From assembly GCA_963706425.1 (NCBI GenBank), contig CAVPMN010000020.1, positions 372,001 through 436,000 of the forward strand: DNA of 64,000 nucleotides. Direction: 5' to 3'. The notes below the pieces were generated by a model. It was given only the letters and a program-made list of their open reading frames with translations. It made no database searches and was not told the DNA's origin. The stretch is from CAVPMN01 sp963706425. GTDB lineage: Bacteria > Actinomycetota > Acidimicrobiia > Acidimicrobiales > Acidimicrobilacustridaceae. Shown here one piece after another: positions 59,678 to 64,000 of the stretch (its first letter is position 1; each line of letters begins with the position of its first letter). The position numbers and the translations under genes were made by a program.

Positions 59678-60390
59678 TCAGACGAAGACGAGCTCGAAGG
59701 TGGTCGCCAGCGGCACGCCGAACTCGGCGCCGGCTGCCTCGGCGTTGGTGCGCAGGAACCCGCCGGGGTTCGCCATGTCGCCGCCCAGGTTCTCGAGGTA
59801 GACCGCATGACAACGCAGCGACTCGATGCCGGCGTCGAGATGATCGCTGACGTCAACCGCATGGGTGGCCTCGGGTGAGCCCGAGAAGGCGACGAACTTG
59901 GTGCCGTTCCACGGATCGAGCCCGAGATCCTCGAACACCCACGGGTTGGCCGCGTCGCGCACCGCGTCGAGCAGGGCCCGGCCGACGGCCCGGTGATCGA
60001 CGTGGTTCCAGCTCGGACCGCCCCACGAGTCGCGGTGGTTGATGCTCAGCACCACCTCGGGTCGATGACGACGGATGGCACCGGCCAGATGACGCCTCAG
60101 CTCGATGCCCTCCACGACGAGACCGTCGGGCAGCCCGAGGAACTCGACCTCGGTGACCCCGACGACGGCGCAGCTGGCCCGCTGCTCCTCCCGGCGAATC
60201 GGACCGACATCGGCCGGCGACATCGACTCGATGCCGGCCTCGCCATCGGTGACCAGCACATAGCCGATGTCCTTGCCCTGACCGGTCCAGCGGGCCACCG
60301 CGCTGGCGGCGCCGTACTCCATGTCGTCGGGATGGGCGACGACGCCAGCGCGCGGGCCCAGTCCTCGGGGAACGCCTCCCAACCGGCCAT
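59678..60390 (-). CDS. PIG-L/LmbE-family deacetylase, frameshifted near start
   Basis: A GlcNAc-PI de-N-acetylase-type zinc hydrolase. The zinc motif AHPDDMEYG follows the start MAGWEAFPEDWARALA, but the two are in different frames (break near 60340; two extra bases or one missing). Further motifs: VLVTDGEAGI, HRDSWGGPSWNHVDHRAVGRALLDAV. The ATG at 60390 overlaps the hisF stop, which supports it as the true start. About 236 residues. Substrate probably an N-acetylated sugar, as for MshB or Mca, but not determined. Confidence 0.8.
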
Positions 60391-61172
60391 CAGCCCGGCC
60401 TCACCGTGACGCCGTGGTCGGCCATGTACTGCTTGGCGTCGGCCACCCGGTGCTCACCGAAGTGGAAGATCGACGCCGCCAGCACCGCATCGGCGTGCCC
60501 ATCAACCACACCCTCGACCAGGTGGTCGAGGGTGCCCACTCCCCCGCTGGCGATCACCGGCACGGTGACCGCGTCGCAGACCGCACTGGTGAGCTCGAGG
60601 TCGAACCCGTCGCGTGTGCCGTCGCGGTCCATCGAGGTCAACAGGATCTCGCCGGCACCCCGGGCGACCGCATCGCGGGCCCACGCCACCGCGTCGATGC
60701 CGGTGGGCGTACGCCCGCCATGGGTGAACACCTCGAAACCCGACTCGGTGGGCGACTCGGCATCGGCCGCACACCGACGGGCATCGATGGCCACCACCAC
60801 GCACTGTGAGCCGAACTCGGCGGCCAGCTCGCCGATGAGGTCGGGCCGATCGACCGCGGCGGTGTTGATCGACACCTTGTCGGCGCCGGCGCGCAGCAAC
60901 CGGCGGGCGTCGTCGACCGAGCGGATGCCACCGCCGATGGTGAACGGGATGAACACCTGCTCGGCAGTGCGGCTGACCACGTCGACGATCGTGTCGCGGT
61001 CGTCGCTCGACGCGGTGATGTCGAGGAACACCAGCTCGTCGGCCCCTTCGGCGTCGTACCGGGCGGCCAGCTCGACGGGGTCACCCGCATCACGCAGGTC
61101 GACGAAGTTGACCCCCTTCACCACCCGACCGGCGTCGACGTCGAGGCACGGGATGACCCGGGCGCTGCGCAC
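60390..61172 (-). CDS. hisF: Imidazole glycerol phosphate synthase, cyclase subunit
   Basis: A 260-residue TIM barrel: VIPCLDVDAGRVVKGVNFVDLRDAGDPVELA, catalytic Asp in PCLDVD and LTSMDRDGTRDGFD, GGGIRSVDDARRLLRAGADKVSINTAA, IASGGVGTLDHL. It takes ammonia from HisH. It starts 2 bp after hisA. Confidence 0.96.
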   Translation of the reverse strand: MRSARVIPCLDVDAGRVVKGVNFVDLRDAGDPVELAARYDAEGADELVFLDITASSDDRDTIVDVVSRTAEQVFIPFTIGGGIRSVDDARRLLRAGADKVSINTAAVDRPDLIGELAAEFGSQCVVVAIDARRCAADAESPTESGFEVFTHGGRTPTGIDAVAWARDAVARGAGEILLTSMDRDGTRDGFDLELTSAVCDAVTVPVIASGGVGTLDHLVEGVVDGHADAVLAASIFHFGEHRVADAKQYMADHGVTVRPG

Positions 61173-61173
61173 C

Positions 61174-61926
61174 TCAGCCCTCCCCCACGCTGGACGTACC
61201 GGCCGCGCCGACGGCGACGAGCGCCTCGGCCAGCGTGAACCGGCTCTCGTAGAGGGCTTTGCCCACGATGGCGCCGGCGAGCCGGCGACCGCCCACCTCG
61301 AGCGCGGCCAGGGCCCGCAGATCGTCGAGCGTGCCCACCCCGCCGGACGCGATGACGTCGACCGACGTCACCTCCAGCACGGCGGCCAGACCCTCGAGAT
61401 CGGGTCCGCTCAACATGCCGTCACGCCCGATCTCGGTGACGACCAGCGCGGCCACACCGACATCGGAGAACCGCCGAGCCAGCTCGAGCAGATCGTGCCC
61501 GGAGCCCTTCTCCCACCCCCGCACCGCCAGGTCGCGCCCACGGGCATCGAGCCCGACCGCAACGGGAAACCGCTTGGCCAGCCGCTCGACGAGCGGCGGC
61601 TGCTCGAGCGCGGCAGTGCCCAGCACCACCCGGGCCACGCCGGTCTCGAAGACGGCGCTGGCCGCCGCCTCGTCGCGGATGCCCCCGCCGGTCTGGACGC
61701 GAGCGTCGACCGCGCAGGCGATGTCGCCGATGATGTGGCGGTTGACCGCCCGGCCGGTGCGGGCCGCGTCGAGGTCGACCACGTGGATCCACGAGGCGCC
61801 GGCCGCCTCGAACGACCGGGCCTGCTCGACCGGATCGTCGGAGTAGACGGTCTCTCGGTCGTAGTCGCCCTGCACCAGGCGGACGCACCTGCCGTCGCGC
61901 AGATCGATGGCGGGATAGATGTCCAT
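61174..61926 (-). CDS. hisA: ProFAR isomerase
   Basis: A 250-residue TIM-barrel isomerase of histidine synthesis: MDIYPAIDLRDGRCVRLVQGDYDRETVYSDDPVEQA, VQTGGGIRDEAAA, catalytic Asp in ALVVTEIGRDGMLSGPD, VIASGGVGTLDDL. TrpF is encoded elsewhere in the window, so no PriA-type dual role is needed, though it cannot be excluded. Confidence 0.95.
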   Translation of the reverse strand: MDIYPAIDLRDGRCVRLVQGDYDRETVYSDDPVEQARSFEAAGASWIHVVDLDAARTGRAVNRHIIGDIACAVDARVQTGGGIRDEAAASAVFETGVARVVLGTAALEQPPLVERLAKRFPVAVGLDARGRDLAVRGWEKGSGHDLLELARRFSDVGVAALVVTEIGRDGMLSGPDLEGLAAVLEVTSVDVIASGGVGTLDDLRALAALEVGGRRLAGAIVGKALYESRFTLAEALVAVGAAGTSSVGEG

Positions 61927-61939
61927 CAGCTGGGCTCCA

Positions 61940-62563
61940 TCAGGCCGCCGCCGAGGCCGACGCGGCGACGTCGACGAAGTTGCCGAGCACCCGCAGGCCG
62001 GCGGCACCCGACTTCTCGGGATGGAACTGCGTGGCCCACACCGAGCCACGTTCGACCGCAGCCACCACCGGCGATCCGTAGTCGCACGTCGCCACCACGT
62101 CGGTGTGGTCGGCGGCCGCGTAGCTGTGCACGAAGTAGACCCAGATGGGCTCGTCGAGCCCGGCGAACATGGGCGACGGGCGAACCAGGTCGAGCACGTT
62201 CCACTGCATCTGCGGCCGCTTCACCGTGTCGGACAGGAGGTCGACCTCGCCGGGCAGCACCCCGAGACCCGACACGCCCGGCGATTCGGTGGAGCCCTCG
62301 TAGAGCATCTGCATGCCGACACAGATGCCGAAGAACGGCACCCTACGTTCGATGACGTCGAGCGCCACGCCGTCGAGACCAGTGCCGCGCAGTGCCTCCA
62401 TGCAACGACCGAACGACCCGACACCCGGCAGCACCACGCCCGCGGCGTCGCGCACCAGCCCGGGATCGTCGGTGAGCCTGGCGTCGGCACCCACGTGGGC
62501 CAGCGCCTTCTGCGCGGATCGGAGGTTGCCGATGCCGTAGTCGAGCACCGCGATGAGCGTCAC
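61940..62563 (-). CDS. hisH: Imidazole glycerol phosphate synthase, glutaminase subunit
   Basis: A 207-residue class I glutamine amidotransferase: IAVLDYGIGNLRSAQKAL, GVVLPGVGSFGRCMEAL, nucleophile in FFGICVGMQMLYEGS, and His-Glu in ATQFHPEKSG. It supplies ammonia to HisF. Start GTG 62563 (MTLIAVLDYG). Confidence 0.95.
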   Translation of the reverse strand: MTLIAVLDYGIGNLRSAQKALAHVGADARLTDDPGLVRDAAGVVLPGVGSFGRCMEALRGTGLDGVALDVIERRVPFFGICVGMQMLYEGSTESPGVSGLGVLPGEVDLLSDTVKRPQMQWNVLDLVRPSPMFAGLDEPIWVYFVHSYAAADHTDVVATCDYGSPVVAAVERGSVWATQFHPEKSGAAGLRVLGNFVDVAASASAAA

Positions 62564-62591
62564 AACCGTTCCTCGATCAGGAGTGCCCGGA

Positions 62592-63203
62592 TCAAAGCGT
62601 TCCCTTGGTGGACGGCACACCCGTGCCCTCGACCTTCACCGCGTCGCGCAGCGAGCGGGCCACCGACTTGAAGCAGGCCTCGATGATGTGGTGCGTGTTC
62701 TTGCCCCGCACGAGCGAGATGTGCAGCGTGATCGCGGCGGCCGTGCCGAACGCCCGCCAGAACTCCTCGACGAGCTGCGGGTCGAACGGCGGGTCGCCCA
62801 GGATCTTCTCGCCGGGGAAGTCGATCTCGTAGACGAGGAACGGGCGACCCGACAGGTCGAGCGCCACGTCGACGAGCGCCTCGTCGAGCGGCACCCGGTT
62901 GGAGGCGAACCGGCGCACCCCGGCCTTGTCGCCGATGGCCTCGGCGAACACCTCGCCCAGCACGATGCCGACGTCTTCGACGGTGTGGTGGGCGTCGATC
63001 TCGAGATCGCCGGTGGCCTTGACCGTGAGGTCGAACCCGCCGTGCCGCCCGAGCTGGGCGAGCATGTGGTCGAAGAAGGGGATGCCCGTCGACACGTCGA
63101 CGCGCCCTGAGCCGTCGATCACCAACTCGGCGGCGATGTCGGTCTCCTTGGTGGTGCGCTGCTTGGTCGCGGCACGCGCTGCGGAGCTCGGACGCTCGGT
63201 CAT
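62592..63203 (-). CDS. hisB: Imidazoleglycerol-phosphate dehydratase
   Basis: A 203-residue manganese enzyme: RVDVSTGIPFFDHMLAQLGRHGGFDLTVKATGDLEIDAHHTVEDVGIVLGE with the metal-binding His cluster, and HISLVRGKNTHHIIEACFKSVARSL. Monofunctional HisB (no phosphatase domain). ATG overlaps the hisC stop. Confidence 0.96.
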   Translation of the reverse strand: MTERPSSAARAATKQRTTKETDIAAELVIDGSGRVDVSTGIPFFDHMLAQLGRHGGFDLTVKATGDLEIDAHHTVEDVGIVLGEVFAEAIGDKAGVRRFASNRVPLDEALVDVALDLSGRPFLVYEIDFPGEKILGDPPFDPQLVEEFWRAFGTAAAITLHISLVRGKNTHHIIEACFKSVARSLRDAVKVEGTGVPSTKGTL

Positions 63204-64000
63204 GTGAGGATCTCCCTGAGGGCGGCGAGGAAACGGTCGTCCTCGCCAGGCGTACCAATGGTGACCCGAAGACACCCCTCGAGGCGAGGCCACGAGGCAC
63301 AGTTGCGCACCAGCACCGACTGCTCGACCAGTCGCTTCCACACGATGTCGCCGTCGACCTCGGTGGGCCGGAACAGCACGAAGTTGGCGCCTGACGGCCA
63401 GACGTCGACGGGCAGGTCGGCCAGTGCGCCGACCAGTCGGCCCCGCTCTTCGACCAGGTGGGAGACCCGTGTCTCCATCTCGTCGACGTACTGCAGGGCG
63501 AGCGTGCCGGCCAGCTGCTTCATGGCATCGAGGTGATAAGGCAGGACCACCTTGAAGAGCTGCTCGACCACGGCGGCCGGACCCACCAGGTAGCCAAGAC
63601 GGGCGCCCGCCATCGACCAGGTCTTCGAGAAGGTGCGGGTGACCACCAGGGGGACGGCGTCGTCGACCAGCGCCAGCGCCGACCACGGCGCGAACTGGCC
63701 GTAGGCCTCGTCGACCACCAGCAGGCAGTCGAGCTCGACCGCCAGATCGAGCACCCGCCGCACGGAGGTCTCGTCGTCGACCACGCCAGTGGGGTTGTTG
63801 GGCGAGCACAGGAACGCGACCGACGGACGCGCGTCGCGCATCACCCGTTCGACCTCGGCGAGATCGAGGGAGAAGTCTGCCTGGCGCTCGCCCTCGGCCA
63901 CCGCGGTGCCGGTGATGCGCGAGATGTGGCTGTGCAGCGCGTAGGTGGGCTCCCACACCGCGGCCGTGCGCCCGGGCCCGCCGTAGGTGAGCATCACCGT
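63200..64000 (-). CDS. hisC: Histidinol-phosphate aminotransferase (partial, N-terminus outside window)
   Basis: The C-terminal part (about 266 residues) of a class I/II PLP aminotransferase: FLCSPNNPTGVVDDET, LLVVDEAYGQFAP, PLP-Lys segment TRTFSKTWSMAGARLGYLVG and NFVLFRPTEVDGDIVWKRLVEQSVLVR. Its stop overlaps hisB (ATGA). The HisC assignment rests on the motif pattern and on its place in the his operon. Confidence 0.93.
   Translation of the reverse strand, partial: TVMLTYGGPGRTAAVWEPTYALHSHISRITGTAVAEGERQADFSLDLAEVERVMRDARPSVAFLCSPNNPTGVVDDETSVRRVLDLAVELDCLLVVDEAYGQFAPWSALALVDDAVPLVVTRTFSKTWSMAGARLGYLVGPAAVVEQLFKVVLPYHLDAMKQLAGTLALQYVDEMETRVSHLVEERGRLVGALADLPVDVWPSGANFVLFRPTEVDGDIVWKRLVEQSVLVRNCASWPRLEGCLRVTIGTPGEDDRFLAALREILT

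Overview
The window reads as high-GC chromosomal DNA from an actinobacterium, most likely class Acidimicrobiia. This is inferred from gene content (ANTAR response regulator, Tad operon with a VWA-TadB protein, DUF3105-like lipoprotein, DUF222/13E12-type HNH gene, actinobacterial group 3b hydrogenase operon) and from the many leaderless starts that lie 6-10 nt behind a TANNNT -10 box. No rRNA, CRISPR array, phage or insertion sequence was seen. Genes are tightly packed, with very frequent ATGA/GTGA/TGATG start-stop overlaps.

Layout. 1-7.6 kb (minus): an operon for a group 3b NAD(P)-linked NiFe hydrogenase (hydB, a cyclic-nucleotide-binding protein gene, hydG, hydD, hydA), its maturation protease and hypC, followed by an EamA permease, an uncharacterised protein and RNase Z. 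7.7-15.7 kb: lipid and redox genes, including a CrtI-like flavoprotein, an alpha/beta-hydrolase fused to an endonuclease V-like domain, a cyclic-2,3-diphosphoglycerate-synthetase-like GTPase, an enoyl-CoA hydratase, a WS/DGAT acyltransferase and a BKACE enzyme. 15.8-23.6 kb (minus): Tad/Flp secretion operon (cpaB, cpaE, cpaF, VWA-tadB, tadC, polytopic membrane protein). 23.9-30.3 kb (minus): rpsA, methyltransferase, polA, ANTAR regulator. 30.3-38.2 kb: lipoprotein, tRNA-Leu(CAA), a fatty-acid cluster (fabD-fabH-fabG-acpP-fabF, opposed by fabZ), ogt between two copies of a 47-bp palindrome, bcp, HU and a truncated globin. 38.2-44.8 kb (plus): acyl-CoA carboxylase (two subunits), AtuA-like protein and acyl-CoA dehydrogenase, which look like one branched-chain or terpenoid acid catabolic operon. 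44.9-54.3 kb (minus): tryptophan genes (trpE, trpC, trpB2, trpF, trpB-trpA) mixed with ygfZ, a J-domain protein, a YgiN-like monooxygenase and hisI. 54.4-59.6 kb: GroES-like protein, hydrolase, acyl-CoA dehydrogenase with a divergent HxlR regulator, VOC protein, and two genes broken by frameshifts. 59.7-64.0 kb (minus): hisC-hisB-hisH-hisA-hisF and a PIG-L deacetylase.

An important caveat: eleven genes (hypC, hydB, tadB, a methyltransferase, polA, the biotin carboxylase, atuA, trpA, the HNH gene, a DUF4279-like gene, PIG-L) are read only by joining two or more frames. Nearly all the breaks behave as single extra bases, and several lie in short homopolymers. Because polA and trpA cannot plausibly all be dead, sequence error is the simplest explanation. 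I annotate these as whole genes with the break positions stated.

Most unusual observations: a 47-bp palindrome present twice in exact inverted orientation and forming both ends of the ogt reading frame; two divergent promoters that share one palindromic -10 box; a 102-residue charged repeat tail on TrpE; FabD carrying a biotinyl/lipoyl-like domain; the hydrolase-EndoV fusion lacking a catalytic Asp; TrpB running into TrpA without a stop; and a likely CTG start for trpC.
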